Source: Euryodendron excelsum
Taxonomy: Eukaryota > Streptophyta > Magnoliopsida > Ericales > Pentaphylacaceae
Direction: 5' to 3'
DNA: 64,000 nt
NCBI GenBank assembly: GCA_033060915.1
Contig: CM065381.1
Location: forward strand, 30,005,836-30,069,835
Part shown: positions 24,330 through 36,625 of the stretch, one piece after another
Position numbering within the stretch: the stretch's first letter is position 1
How the letters are laid out: each line of letters begins with the position of its first letter
Translations under genes and position numbers: made by a program
Notes under the pieces: model-generated
Told to the model about the DNA's origin: nothing
Database searches by the model: none
Seen by the model: the letters and a program-made list of their open reading frames with translations, nothing else

Positions 24330-27300
24330 TGTAAGCACCCCATTTTTGCCCGTTCGGCAGTCTCTAGTCCATCCAGACTTGTATTCAAGTCAATATGGAC
24401 GTATTCCAATCTAAATCAACTTTCCAAGTCTAATCCCGTCAATCAATCGCTTCGCGGGCCTTTCGGGCCCAAATAGAGATAAAATGACCAAAATGCCCTT
24501 GGGGGCATTGATCGGTCCAATTCCAATAGGCAGGTCTTTCTGAAGACGATAACTCCCCTTTTCTAATTCCAATTCCACTTAAATCCGGCACACTTTTCAA
24601 AAAAGTTGATTCCTGGAGGTGGTAAGACCATTCCAATCCGGCACGTTTCCGAGTGAACTCTTCGAAACAGTAAGTCCCTTTAAACCCATCGATTGGGACG
24701 AGACCCTAAGTCTCCGAGATGGTAGAACGGTCCACCTTTGGCGCCTACTAGCTTGCCAATACAGAAATGTCCATTTCGGCAAGGCTTCTGAGAAAGTTGA
24801 TTCCTTAGGCGCTAAGTCTACTAAGAAGCTTCTCGAGATCAGGCAGTCTCGGGAATGATCGCGAATCGTCAGAGTAGCGGAAGTACTTGTAAATATCGCA
24901 ACCGTTAGAGTGGCGAAAATACTAGTAAACAGGTCAATATAGGGAATTGCCAACAAACCCCTGTATCACGGGACCGCCGTCAGAGTGGTGAAAACACTCA
25001 AAAGCCAGGTCAACACCGGTGCCTGCTAGCCCACTTCGGTGAAAAATGACCAAACTGCCCCTACGGCCATTTTCAGCACGTTTCTTGAGAAAGTACCTAA
25101 GTCCTCAGAACGGTAAGTCCACCTTTCCAATATTGTCTTAAACGCAATCCAGCATGATTAAGTGCCTTCTAGCCAGTTTTGGGCCAATTCCGAGACTTTT
25201 CGATCAAGATGACCATTTTGTCCCTAGGCATCTGAATGTCCCGAGAACCACACCGGCTCTGGGTATCAAACCGGTAACTTCCAGAGAATACTTTTTATAG
25301 TATTCTTGACTTTCCATTATCTTTCCGAACCATTCCGAGTCAATTTCGGCAAACCCGGTGCAAATGACCGTTTTGCCCCTAGTGGGCAGGTTGCCTTTTC
25401 TAACCACACCAGCTCTGGGTATTAAACCGGAACCTCCTGGAACATTTTAAGTAATATTTCCAAACCTTGAGTCTTCTTCCGGGACATTCTGAGTCCGTCC
25501 CGGCAGCTTTTCGGACCAATTGACCGTTTTGCCCCTAATCGCCCAGTCAACCCTTCTAACACATCTTGTCATCAATTTTCAAGTCTACTACCTTCGGGAC
25601 ACTGTTCTAAGTGTTCCTGTCCATTTCTGGCCTTCCGGGTCATTCCCGGCCCTTTTAAATCATTCCCGGACTTTCCGAAGTCACTCCTAGTGAAGCTAGG
25701 CTAAAAATTACATGGTAGTCACCAGTACAGGTGCTCAAATTTTCTAAAGATACGTTACTTGCCAACTTAAAAGCTTTCCTAAGTGGCTAGCGCCAAGCCA
25801 AAAATTAGCCTAGCGCCACTCTTAGTGCCGCCAATGTGTTTTTTGGCCTGGCGCCACTACAACAGGCTCTAGGTTGTTCTTCTCTCTATAAATACAAAGT
25901 CTCCTCCAGTGTGAAAAGGGTCCGCAAACTTAGTCTAAAAAGCCTACTCTTCGATATACAGAGCTCATAGCCTCCTAAAACCCTAGTCTTCTTTACGTTT
26001 TCCAAACCCTAGCCTCATATACACTTATACACACTCTCATATACTCATACACTAGCCCCCAAAGCCTCCATTGAAGACTTGAAATGCTGCAAGTTGAAGT
26101 TCTCAAAGATCAAGACGAAAGACTAAAGTGAAGATTGAAGCAAAGCAAGGAAAAAAAAGCAAGTAAAACAAGGCGAATAAAGAAAATACAAGGTAAGCTT
26201 CCTATTTACGTTTACATAACTCCCCCTCTTTCTTCTCTCTCCGAACCGACTTGTGTTTTCTTCTATTTTAATCCCCTATTTTCTTCTCCCGCTTTGTTGC
26301 ATGCTTGAAACAAGAGACTTCCCGGTCCATGTGTAAGATTAGGCTATTAATGGTTACTGTGTCGGGGGCTTTCTTTTAGTCTAACTGGAGACCACGTGGG
26401 TTCGGCCCCCTTAATTATGTAGTGAAACCTTTAACCTTGTATGCTCATGACCCCAACTTACATTGTGCATATCATGATCTTGCATTCCTCCAAAATCCTC
26501 TTTCCAACTTGTTTTCAAAAGCTTGCATCAAAATTGTTTTTAAAATCACAATCCTAAGGTGATTCTAGCATTTCCATGGTTAGGGTTGCTTTAGGAAAGT
26601 GTTACATTTAAAGTGACCATTATGGTCTATATTTTCAAATCATTGTTGTTTTCAAAACTACTATCTTAAAGTGGTTTTAGTCTTCTTATGGCTATAATCG
26701 CTTCAGGAAAGTGAGATATTTTTATTAACTTTCTAAAAACTCTCTTTTCAAATCTTTCCTTCTAAAAAAAATCCCTTTTTCAACAGGCTTTCTAAAAAAT
26801 CTCTTCAAAATTCCTTTCCAAAATTGTTTTCTAAAACACTCTCTTCAAAAATCTATTTTTCAAAACTCTTTTCAAACTCCTTTCCAAATAAAGCTTTTTT
26901 CAAATATTCACTTTCTAGAAACGCTCCCTAAGATTTCTTTCCTAAAAACTCTTTCCAAATATACCTTTCTAAAAACTCCTCTTTAGGATTTCCTTTCAAA
27001 ATCTCTCTTTCCAAAATTCACTTTCCAAAAGTCCCTTTCCTTGGAGCCCAAGTCAGGCCCTAGAGCCAACGATTAGGGAACTCCAGTTTTCTTTCTTAAA
27101 ACATAATTTTCAATCTTGTCTTAAAACATAGGTTTCCAAAATCTCCCTTTTTACATTGAAATTATTAGTTTCCAAAACATATTTTCTACATCAAAACTAT
27201 AGTCTTCCCAAATCTAGGATTTTCAAAACTTCACATTCCAAATCCATGTCAAATCCTCTGTTTTAGGAAACGAAATCCTATCTTCCCTTTAGGAAACCAA

Positions 27301-28987
27301 ATCCAATCTTCCCATTTAGGAAACTAGATCCAATCCTCCGTTTTTAGAAATAAAATCAAACCATCTCTTTTAGAAACAAAATCTAATCTTTTGTTTTAGG
27401 AAATAGGAATCTCAATCCTTCCTAATCTAAACCTTTCCTAATCCACTCCTTCCTAATCTCATACCTTTTTAAACCTTGGGTTTCCAAAACTTGAACTTTA
27501 AAATCTTTCTTTAAACTTTAAGCTTCCAAATCTCTCTTAATTCTATACCTTTTCAAATCTTTCTTAAACTTAAACCTTTCCTAACTTCAAGTGTTTTCTA
27601 AAATTCAAACTTTCAAACATTTTCTAAATTCTAAACTTTCCTAAACTTCAAATCTTTCCAAATCTAAAACTTTCTAAACTTAAAATGTTCTTACTTTCAA
27701 AACTTTCCTATTTCAAAACATTCCAAATTCAAAACTTTCCAATTTCAATACTTTCTTACAACAAAACCTTCCTTATTTCAAAACCTTTCTTATTTCAAAA
27801 CTTTCCTAAATCGAAACTTTCCTAAAATGAAACTTTCCTAAAAAGACACTTTCCTATTTTGAAACTTCCCTAATTCGAACCTTTAATAAATCCAATCTTT
27901 CCCTAATCTTCCAAGTTCAACATTCGAGTTAAATCTTTCTTAAATCTCAAGTCTTTCCTAAGTTCCATATTTCCTAAGTTTAGGTTTTTTGAAACCAAGT
28001 TTTCCAAAATCAATCCTTTCAAATCTTCCAATCAAAGATCAAAGTCCAATCCTTTCAATTCCAAATTCCAAATTCCAATTTCCAATCATCTATTCTAAGT
28101 TCAAATCAAATACTTTTTCAAATCTTCTGTTCTAAGCTCAAATCAAAATCTTCTATTTTGTATTGTACGTTTTTCCGAACTATGACTGACATGATGCCTT
28201 AAAAAGGATACATAAGCAACCCTCATGGGTGTGGTCACAACCTTTTTCAAGCTTTTATTTCTACAATCTTTTTCAAATCTCAAATTCCGTAACCTTTTTT
28301 CCAACTTCCAATTCCAAATTTCTATTTCCAATTTGTAAAACTTTCTTTCAAAATCAAATCTATCTTTTTAAATCTCTTCTCTAAAATCAAGTAAAGTCTT
28401 TTCAAAATCTATTTTCAAATCAAATATTTCTATCGCACTTGCATATCATGCATCATGTTAAATTTCTTTTCAAAATTCTTTTCTAAAGTGGATAGTTTTG
28501 GACATAGATTAATTGAAGACTCTCATAGGTGAATCTAGCGTGAATAGACATGTAGGTACCGCAAGGGTGGGGTAGGGTGATGGCTTAGTGCGTCTTCCCT
28601 GCACGTAACTAACCTTCGAACCTAGACCACTATTTTCAAAGGACCAAAATGGAGTTATTTTCAAAAAAAGGGCTTAAATATTTTTCCGAGTTTGCCAAAC
28701 AACCTGTTTTCTTAAAAACCCTCTCTTGAGAAAGTATTTTCAAAAATTGTTTTTAAAAACCCTAAGTGTAGTCTTCGGATTGTACTTAGTTTTTAGGTGA
28801 CCTAACTCGCCTTAATCAAGTTAGGTGGCGACTCCAAATTGTTTTCCAAAAGTTCTTTATTCAAATCAATTTTCAATTCAAACCTAGTCGTACTCATTCT
28901 TCTAGGAGGGTGAGTTTTAACAAGAGAGTACAGTATTTTTTCTGCTTGTGCGTATATTTCTCGAGTGCAAAAAATTTGAGCGCGACA
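24330..28987 (+). mobile_element. Solo LTR, 4.66 kb, with perfect ACGTT duplication
   Basis: It runs TGTAAGCACCCC...GAGCGCGACA and is flanked by ACGTT on both sides (24325-24329 and 28988-28992). No internal region or second LTR is present, so this is a solo LTR left by recombination between two LTRs. U3 is about 1.55 kb, with repeated 'accattttg.ccct' segments. A TATA box lies at 25887-25894 (TATAAATA). The remaining 3.1 kb is R/U5, dominated by short TTTCCAAA/TTTCAAAA repeats (26700-28130). A related copy lies inverted at 33186-38173. LTRs this long are typical of Ogre/Tat-type gypsy elements or LARDs; assignment to the nearby gag/PMD family is inference. Confidence 0.88.
25887..25894 (+). 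promoter_or_regulatory. TATA box of the solo LTR
   Basis: TATAAATA inside 'ctctataaatacaaag'. The same box with the same downstream sequence ('tgtgaaaagggtc') is conserved in the fragment at 23679-23688 and in the inverted copy at 36526-36533, which marks the U3/R border in all three. Confidence 0.65.
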
Positions 28988-29216
28988 ACGTTTTAATGAA
29001 CAACATAAAGTCAAAATCGATGATTGTGTAGGAACTCCATACAGACCTAAATGTTTTTGACAACACACTTATTCGGGTCACGTCGATCGTAAAAAAGAAT
29101 GCCATGATTTGGTGTATGATGTGCTTGGGCAAGTTGGAGATTTGATCCACTTCTTCTTTTTTCTTCATCTTTTTCAAAGTTGACCATCCATCTCTTTCCA
29201 CCGCTGTTGCAGCCAT

Positions 29217-29542
29217 CGCTGTTGATGTGCAATCCCTACCGTGCACAATGCTAATAGGAATATGACAAAGTGTTCCTCTTGTATTCAGTTTACCACCTTC
29301 TCTATCTATCTATCTATCTATCTATTTATAAATGTATATACTCCTACCTGTTGTCGGTCATTGGTTCTATGTATACTCCTTCATGTATATTTATATAGAA
29401 TTTATTACCAGAACAATGTTGGATAATAGCCTTTCACTTTAAAATAAAACACTCATCAAGATGGCTCTTAATTACAATAATGTCACTGTGACATTATTTG
29501 GATGGATTTTTTGTAGGATTTTTCTGCAAGAATATCATTTTC

Positions 29543-29573
<31 letters not shown>

Positions 29574-29603
29574 ATACTCCTATAGTAGTATAACGAAAAA
29601 TAA
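29217..29603 (-). other. 5' flank of F-box copy 2
   Basis: It contains a (TATC)n tract at 29300-29325 and 'ctcctacctgttgtcggtc' (29341-29360), the upstream block also found near 32245, 49190 and 58690. A copy of the short MITE family seen at 62370-63235 lies at 29420-29565, followed by a (TG)n tract. Confidence 0.55.
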
Positions 29604-29865
29604 TCTAGTGGTTTGGTAGTACTGAGTGTTCGGCAGTAATCCTATTAAATGAAGACATGTGGTGAGTTAATATATTAGCAACCTGGATTTGTGGTGCAAT
29701 GGGAAGATATTTAAGAAAGTACCCTATCAAAATTTACCATGTGATATTTTTTCTTAAATGTCTATTTACTACACTATAAATTCAGATTATTAATGTATTC
29801 ACTAACCGCGTGTCATCATTTAATAGGAATTACCACCAAGCACTTAGTACTACTTAACTACTAGA
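29604..29865. mobile_element. MITE forming a long hairpin
   Basis: The left end TCTAGTGGTTTGGTAGTACT pairs with the reverse of the right end, TCTAGTAGTTAAGTAGTACT. Pairing continues for about 70 bp ('cctattaaatga.gaca' in both arms). Length 262 bp, no coding. The AT-rich flanks do not give a clear duplication. Confidence 0.65.
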
Positions 29866-30460
29866 CTTTTTTGTTTGTAATATAACACCTCACTCGTGTT
29901 TGAGGTCATTGGTCCTACAATACTCACCCTTTCTTTGATGTGGTGGATGATGTGCTCGTGTAAGTTGGAGATTCGATCCACTTCTATTTTTTGTCTATAT
30001 TTTCAAATTTGACACTCCATTAGTTTCCACCACGGCTACCGCCATCACTACTTATGTGAAATCTGTTGGGAATTTGGTTATCCCAAATTCACCCCTTTCT
30101 GGATCTACCATTTGACAAGAATATTAAAATAGATAGAGAAAAACATAACGCAATGATATATGTGGAAAACTCTCAAAACAGGAGAAAAACCACCAGCCCT
30201 AGAGAAAAATACACTATGTGAAAAATTGTTACAATTACACAATTTTTTCACTCACCCCAAAGATACCCAATAAGCTTCCCAACTAGCTAAACTTTAACTT
30301 TCACCTCTTCAAGAGGAATTTTACTAAAGTCAATAGTTACTAGCTAAGCTATTGATTAGTGCACTTAACCAATGAGATATAACCCTCCTTATATAGGCTT
30401 CGAGTCTTGCCCCCTTTATCATTCCCATTCGATATGGGATCAAAGGAACAAAACCCAACA

Positions 30461-30473
30461 AATCTCCACCTTT
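30461..30473 (-). promoter_or_regulatory. Polypurine tract of the 30064-32100 element
   Basis: On the minus strand AAAGGTGGAGATT ends directly at the TGTTGGG start of the 3' LTR, the position for priming second-strand synthesis. Confidence 0.75.
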
Positions 30474-31688
30474 GTGACTTTGGCTGGTCCTACAACCACA
30501 CTCCACCTGAATGAAGATTTTCATAACTTCTGCTATCATGCTCAACCATAAAAGCATATGCACTCAGAATAAACTAATTTCAAGCATTTCACTTCGGCCC
30601 ATATCGAAAAATAAATTTACTGAAAAATTATGGTGTAACTCCCACATTTGGCTTTCCTGGAAATTCATCAGCCATTGATATGAATTTCTACCACACACCT
30701 TACATTAAAGCCAAAACAATGCTAGTGTGTAAACTTATGAACCTCTACACAACTCTACAGCTGAACCCACCAAAGTTCATTTGATAACAAAATTCACCAT
30801 GTGCACGACCCAAATGCGCCCTCGCGACATCCTATGATTTCGTTCCACACTAGTTCCCAACTAATTGACACTCCCACCGGATGCAAGTCCGTTTACACTA
30901 TCAAAGTAAACCATGCCCATTAGCAAACAGTTCTAACTACTAAAGTTTCCACAATGTTGCTCCAGTACCTCAATCTTTAGACCTTCACCTGAAGACAACC
31001 CATGTTGTTCCAGTGCCTCAGCTCTCCAGTCTTCACCCAAAATCAGCCCACATACAATTTTAGTGTCTGCTCCTCTGATCTTCACCCAAAATCTGCCCAC
31101 ATACAGCTCCAGTGCCTAATCCTCTAATCTTCACCCGAAGTCTGCCATATACAGCTCTAGTGCCTGATCCTTTTATCTTTACTCAAAGTCCGCTACATAC
31201 AACTCCAATGCCTGATCCTCTAATCTTCACCCGAAGTTTACCCTTCAATGCCTAGTGTAATCAAGATTGAATCAAAACATCCCTGACTTGCACATGCCAC
31301 AAGCCAAACTTGATTCGCCCATCAAATTCTCCACATCAAATCTGATAGGATTTGAAACCCTACTTCCTAACATTACCTACATGAATTTTTACCATATAAA
31401 TGAATAGTACCTACTAAGTAAGTTCTCAAGAATGATTTAAATCTTTCCTAGATAGAACTTTAAGATTCCCAAGAAAGATTGGAGGGGTTACATTGGTCCC
31501 GCTTAAAACCCAATTTATTAGACAAAATCTCCTTAAACTGTAATTATCCATACTACCACACTAAAGCTTCACCCCACCAAAAGGAACCTTTAACAATCTC
31601 AAGAAAATTTTTTCTGATGTGGAAGATCAGTCAAAACTGTAACTACAGAGCATACTCAAAATTTCAAGAAAAAATTACAACCAAAACA

Positions 31689-31700
31689 GCTCTGATACCA
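31689..31700 (-). promoter_or_regulatory. Primer-binding site, initiator Met tRNA
   Basis: TGGTATCAGAGC on the minus strand, two bases after the 5' LTR. This is the usual complement of the 3' end of plant initiator methionine tRNA. Confidence 0.85.
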
Positions 31701-32270
31701 CTCTTTGGGAATTTGGCCCCCCCAAATTCACACCCCTTTTAGATCTACCCTTTGACAGAAATATCAAAATAAATAGAGAAAAACACAACACAAGGATTTA
31801 AGTGAAAAACTCTCAAAATAGAAAAAAAAAATACCAGCCTCAGAGAAAAATACACTATGTTAAAAATTATTTTAATCACAATTTTTTCTCCTCACCCCAA
31901 AGACACCTACTAACCTTCCCCACTAACTAAACTTTAACTTTCACCTCTTTAAAAGGAATTTTACTAAAATCAAAAGTTACTACCTAAGCTATTAACTGGT
32001 GCATTTAACCAAGGAGATATAACCCTCTTTACATAGGCCTTAAGCCTTGCCCCTCTTATCATTCCCAATCGATGTGGGATCAAAGGAGCAAAATCCAACA
32101 AAATCTCCGCCGTCACTGCTTGCTTCACTGTCAAGCACAACTAAGCAAAGTTGCTTGGTGTTGTTGGGTATGGCGTAGTGTTAACAGTGCTAGAACAATG
32201 TTTACCACCTTCTCTCTCTAGGTATACATATACCAAGATAATCCTACCTGTTTTCGGTCCGGAAAACCAA

Positions 32271-33185
32271 ATCTTTTAGGAATTTTATTCCAAATTGGTA
32301 AAAAAAATGAAAGAATTTTTGGAAGGATTTCTACAAGAGATCTTTTTTTTTTTTTTTTTGGTTTAAAATAATTGGAATCAAAGTAAAGTTTTATTTGCTT
32401 TGATAAAGAAATAATTTTGTAAATAATGATGTACAAAAATTATGATAGTACATAAGAACTTATAAAAAGGAAGGGGCGAACCTCACTAATAGGGGAGGGG
32501 TGCCATGACATCCTAGGATTTTGAAAACCCTCGTAATAGGAAAATGTTATTCTAACAAAATGATGAGGTAGTGACAATTTCGTAGTTAAAATTTTTTATG
32601 GTGAGTGTTTTGTTTTGAAATGAGATACTCTCAACTAGACACATCATTTTGTAAGGAATTTTTGTATGAATTTTTTTGCTATCAAGTATAAAAAAATTCT
32701 ACTTTTTTTAAAAAAATTGTACATATACTCCCACCAGAATAATGTGGCAGTGGCGACAGTGGCAGTTGCAATTTTATAGTTAAAAATTATTATGGTGGGG
32801 TGTTTTATGTTGAATGGAAAAGCTCTCAAACATACCATTTTATATAATTTATTTATTTATTTATATAGCATTCCCAACAAAAGATCTATTCTACAAACAC
32901 CCCCCACAATTTAAATTTTTTTTAAGATCCTAATTTAATAAAAAAAAACTGCTATTATTCCATAACGTTTGTATAGAAAACAGAACAAGAAGGATTTGGC
33001 AATGAAATTTTCGGATTTAAGAACCATTGGATGTTTTGTTTTAAAGTGATTTAATTCGAGTATATCATTCTGTATAATAATTCTACACAAATTTTTTATT
33101 TGTATAACATTACCCTATAATAAAATATCAAATTTTTTGTATAGTCATGCATGGGTCTTTCCTGTTTTTTGATGTACCTCCTAAC
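32271..33185. repeat. Intergenic DNA with copies of a short MITE family
   Basis: Units with 'aaatgatgwggcagt' and 'atggtgggtgttttgt' lie at about 32535-32690, 32700-32880 and 33025-33115. They match the cluster at 62370-63235. A T-homopolymer lies at 32341-32360. No gene is seen. Confidence 0.55.
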
Positions 33186-33699
33186 TGTCACGCCCAGATT
33201 TTTCGCACTCGAGGAATACTCACACAGATGAGAAAAATGTTATACTCTCTCGTTAGAACTCACCCTCCTAAAAGAATGAGTGCGACTAGGTTTGAATTGA
33301 AAAACTGGTTTGAATAAAGAGCTTTTGAAAAAGATTCGGAGTCGCCACCTAACTTGATTAAGGTGAGTTAGGTCACCTAAAAACTAAGAATAATCCGAAT
33401 ACTACACTTAGGGTTTTTTGAAAAACGATTTTGAAAATATCTCCTCAAGAGAGGGTTTTTAAGAAAAACAGGTTGTTTGGCAACCTTTGGAAAACATTTA
33501 GCCCTTTTTTGAAAAATAACTCATTTTTGGTCTTTGAAATCAGTGATCTAGGTTCGAAGGTTGGTTACGTATAGGGAAGACGCACTAAGCTGTCACCCTA
33601 CCTCGCCCTTTCGATACCTACATGTCAATCTACCCTAGATTCACCTATGACAGTCTTTAACTTACTAATGGTTCAATCCTACCCACTTTGAGAAAAATA

Positions 33700-35650
33700 A
33701 TGTTTGAAAAATATGATGCATGATATGCAAGTGCAAGTTAAGAGAATTGAAAAATAGATTTGAAAAGAGATTTGAAGAGATGGAATTTGAAATAGGAAAG
33801 TTTGAAAACTTGGAAATAGAAATTTGAAAATGGAAATTTTGAAATTGGAATTTTGAAAATAGATTGGAATTTGGGATTTGAAAAATGTGAAGACCGCACT
33901 CATGAGGGTGGAATTGAAAGTTTGAAAAGTGTTGTGACCGCACCTATGAAGGTTTCTTACGTATCCCTTTGGGGGAATCAGGTCAGTCGTAGTTCGGACC
34001 AGAGTCCGATTGAAAATAGATTGATTTGAAGAGAGAGATTGGATTGGAAAAAAGAGATTGAATTGAAAATTGGATTTGATTTGAGATTACAAAAGGAGAT
34101 TGGAAATTGAAATTGAGAAGATTAGACTTGCTTTGGAAAGATTAATTTTGGAAAGACTTGGTTTTAGGAAAGATGGAGATTTAGGAAATCTAGACTTAGG
34201 AAAGATAGGAGACCTAGGAATGACTTGAGATTAAGAAAGATTAGATTGGAATGTTGGATTTGGAAAGATCTTGAAAGATTTGGAAACTTGGAATTTAGGA
34301 AAAATTTAGATTAGGAAAGTTTTGAATTAGGAAAGTGTCATTTTTGGAAAGTTTGAAATTAGGAAAGTTTTAGGTTTAGGAAAGTTTTGAAATTAGGAAA
34401 GTTCTGAATTTAAGAAAGTTTGAAAATTGGAAAGTTTTGAAAATTGGAAAGTTTTGAAATTAGGAAATATTTCGAATTAGGAAATGTTTGAATTAAGAAA
34501 ACTTTCAACTTAAGAAAGTCTTGAATTAAGAAAGTTTTGAGTTTAGAAAAGTTTAGATTTGAAAAGATTTTGAAGTTTTGGAAAGTTTAGGATTTAGAAT
34601 AATTTGAAATTTAGAAAGTTTAAGATTTAGAAAGTTTTAGGGTTTTAGGAAATCTTGAGATTAGGAAAAGTTTGAAAACTTGAAATTGGAAAGTTAAGAT
34701 TTGGAAAGGGGGTTGAATTAGGAAAGGGTTGAATTAGAAAAGATTTGAAAGTTGAGTTTTAAAACTTAGAAAAGATTTTTACGTTCAAGTTTTGGAAACT
34801 GAAGATTTAGGAAAGTGGAAGTTAGGAAGGATTTGAATTAAGAAAGAGTTGGATTAGGAAAGGATTAGATTTTGTTTTAAAAAGAGAAGGTTTGATTTTG
34901 TTTCCAAAAACGAAGGATAGGATCTAGTTTCCTAAATGGGGAGATTGGATTTGGTTTCTAAAAGGGAAGATTTGATTTGACAAGGATTTGGAAAGGGAGA
35001 TTCTAGAAACCCTAGTTTTGGAGAAATTATAGTTTTGACGTAGAAAAGAAGTTTTGAAAACATGTATAATTTTGATGTAGAAAACGAGAGATTTTGGAAA
35101 CCTAGGTTTGGGGCAAGGTTTGAAAACCATGTTTTTGGAAAGAAAATTAGGGTTTCCTAATTATGGGTTCTAGGGTTTGATTTGGGCACTAAGGAAAGGG
35201 TTTTTGAAAAGTGCGTTTTTGGAAACAAAGGTTTTCTAGAAGGGAATCCTAGGGAGGAACTTTTGGAAAGTGAATTTGAAGAGGGAGTTTTTGGAAAAAG
35301 ATTTTAAAGAGAAGGAGTTTTGGAAAGTGTGTTTTTAGAAACGTAGATTTTAGAAGGAAAATCCTAGAGAGAAAATTTCTAGAAGGAAGATTTTGGAAAG
35401 AGAGTTTTTTAGAAAGGTTTTTGGAGAGAGTTTTTAAGAAGGTGAATCTAGGGACTGTTTTTAGAAAGTAAATTTTGAGGAAAGGATTTTGGAGAGGAGT
35501 TGAAAAAGAGAGTTTTGAAAAATAGATTTTGGAAGGGAGTTTTTGAAAACAATTTTGAAGAGGAGAGTTTTAGGAAAGTATTTTGAAAAAGAGAGATTTT
35601 TAGGAAGAGATTTTTGAAGAGAGAGTTTTTTGGAAAGTATGAAAATGTCT
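33700..35650. repeat. GGAAAG/TTTGAAA degenerate microrepeats in the R/U5 region
   Basis: Almost 2 kb of diverged 10-16 bp units such as 'gaaattaggaaagttttga', with very few C on the plus strand. The reverse complement occupies the equivalent part of the other solo LTR (26700-28130). Confidence 0.75.
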
Positions 35651-36525
35651 CACTTTCCTAAAGCGATTCTAGCCATAAGAGGGCTAGAACCACTTTAAGA
35701 AAGTGGTTTTGGAAAACAATAAGACTGAAAATATAGACCAAAAATGTCACTTTTAATGTAACACTTTCCTAAAGCAACCCTAGCAATGGAAATGCTAGAA
35801 TCACCATAGAATTGTGGTTTTGAAAACAAGTTTTTGAAAAATAGATTTTGATGCAATTTTGAAAATAAGTTTGAAAACGATTTTGAAAACAACTTTGAAA
35901 ACGGATTTTGGAAGATGCAAGATTATGATATGCACAATGCAATTTGGGGTCGTGAACATACAAGGTTAAGGCTTCACCACATAATTAAGGGGGCCAGACC
36001 CACGTGATCTCTGGTTAGACTAGAAGAAAGCCCTCGACACGGTGACTCTCCAATAGCCCAATCCTACACATGGACCGGGAATCCCCTTTTTTAAAGCATG
36101 CAAAGAAAGGGGGGAAAGAGATGGGAGATTAAAATAGAGAAAACCCAAGTGGGTTAGGAGAGAGAAGAGAGAGGGGGCAAGTGCGAAAATCTAAATAGAA
36201 AGCTTACCGTATGTCTTCTTTATTTTGCGTGCCTTAATTGTCTTCAATTTTCGGTCTTCGTCTTGATCTTCTTCTTCAACCTTCAAAGGTTGTCTTTAAG
36301 TTTTGGATTGCAGGTCTTCAAGTCTTCAAAAGATGGTTGAAGGCTAGTGTATGAGTGTATGGGGGTGTGTATGAGTGTATAGGAGGCTAGGGTTTAGTGT
36401 AGGGTGGCTAGGGTTTGGAGAACCTAAGGAAACTAGGGTTTTTGGAGGTGCTCGAGCTCTGTATATCAAAATATATAATTCTTAGGTTAAGTTTGCAGAC
36501 CCTTTTCACATTGAATGAAGCTCTG

Positions 36526-36533
36526 TATTTATA
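36526..36533 (-). promoter_or_regulatory. TATA box of the inverted solo LTR
   Basis: TATAAATA on the minus strand within 'ctctataaatacagag', the same context as at 25887. About 100-120 bp upstream (36626-36665) lie palindromic GGCGCC/ACTAGT sequences. Confidence 0.65.
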
Positions 36534-36625
36534 GAGGTTGGACAAACCTGGCGCTTGTTGCAATGGCGCCAGGGCAAAATTGCTCTTGGCGCCACTAGGA
36601 GTGGCATCAGGCCAATTCTTGGCTT

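Larger units (their letters stand above)
23956..29216 (-). pseudogene. F-box/LRR copy 2, split by a solo LTR and truncated
   Basis: On the minus strand the start (ATG at 29216, MAATAVERDG) and F-box (QISNLPKHIIHQIMAFFFT..., FRSVWSSYTIIDFD) end at ...FIKT. After the 4.66-kb LTR (24330-28987) the reading continues LDTPENRMEL at 24324, as in copy 1 (LDTPEKRMEL). A one-base loss near 24275 shifts the frame. It then reads HSIQRRKPKTIIQKFRL, NGVKELEIDLGLS and CPMIEKLSLICY. Similarity to copy 1 ends at about 23956, in the early LRR region, where an LTR fragment begins. The rest of the LRRs and the FBD are missing. It is non-functional. Confidence 0.85.
30064..32100 (-). mobile_element. TRIM-like copia-type element, complete, AAATC duplication
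   Basis: Direct LTRs lie at 30064-30460 (397 bp) and 31703-32100 (398 bp). The minus strand gives the reading direction: the 5' LTR starts TGTTGGATTTTGC, then two bases after it comes TGGTATCAGAGC (31700-31689), the plant initiator-Met tRNA primer-binding site. A purine tract AAAGGTGGAGATT (30473-30461) sits just before the 3' LTR. The target duplication is AAATC (30059-30063 and 32101-32105). The 1.24-kb interior has no gag or pol, only repeated 'caccc.aa..tctgcc' units (31020-31240). The element must depend on proteins supplied by another element. Confidence 0.85.
29940..32270 (-). pseudogene. F-box copy 3, 5' fragment only, with a TRIM in its 5' UTR
   Basis: On the minus strand the 5' flank 32270-32101 ('cctacctgttttcggtcc' reversed) is followed by the TRIM insertion 30064-32100. 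Then comes an ATG at 30045 (MAVAVVETNGVSNLKI), a TAG stop, and the sequence coding for RISNL..EHIIHH in shifted frame. Similarity to copy 1 stops at about 29940, within the F-box. Only the first 100 or so coding bases remain, so it is non-functional. Confidence 0.7.

Noticed and set aside
22526..25407. Frames on both strands within the LTR U3 regions
   Set aside because: They repeat in related copies at shifted positions and carry no protein pattern; they belong to non-coding LTR sequence.
33665..35130. Phe/Ser/Asn-rich frames on the minus strand
   Set aside because: Products of the TTTCAAAA-type microrepeats in the solo LTR.
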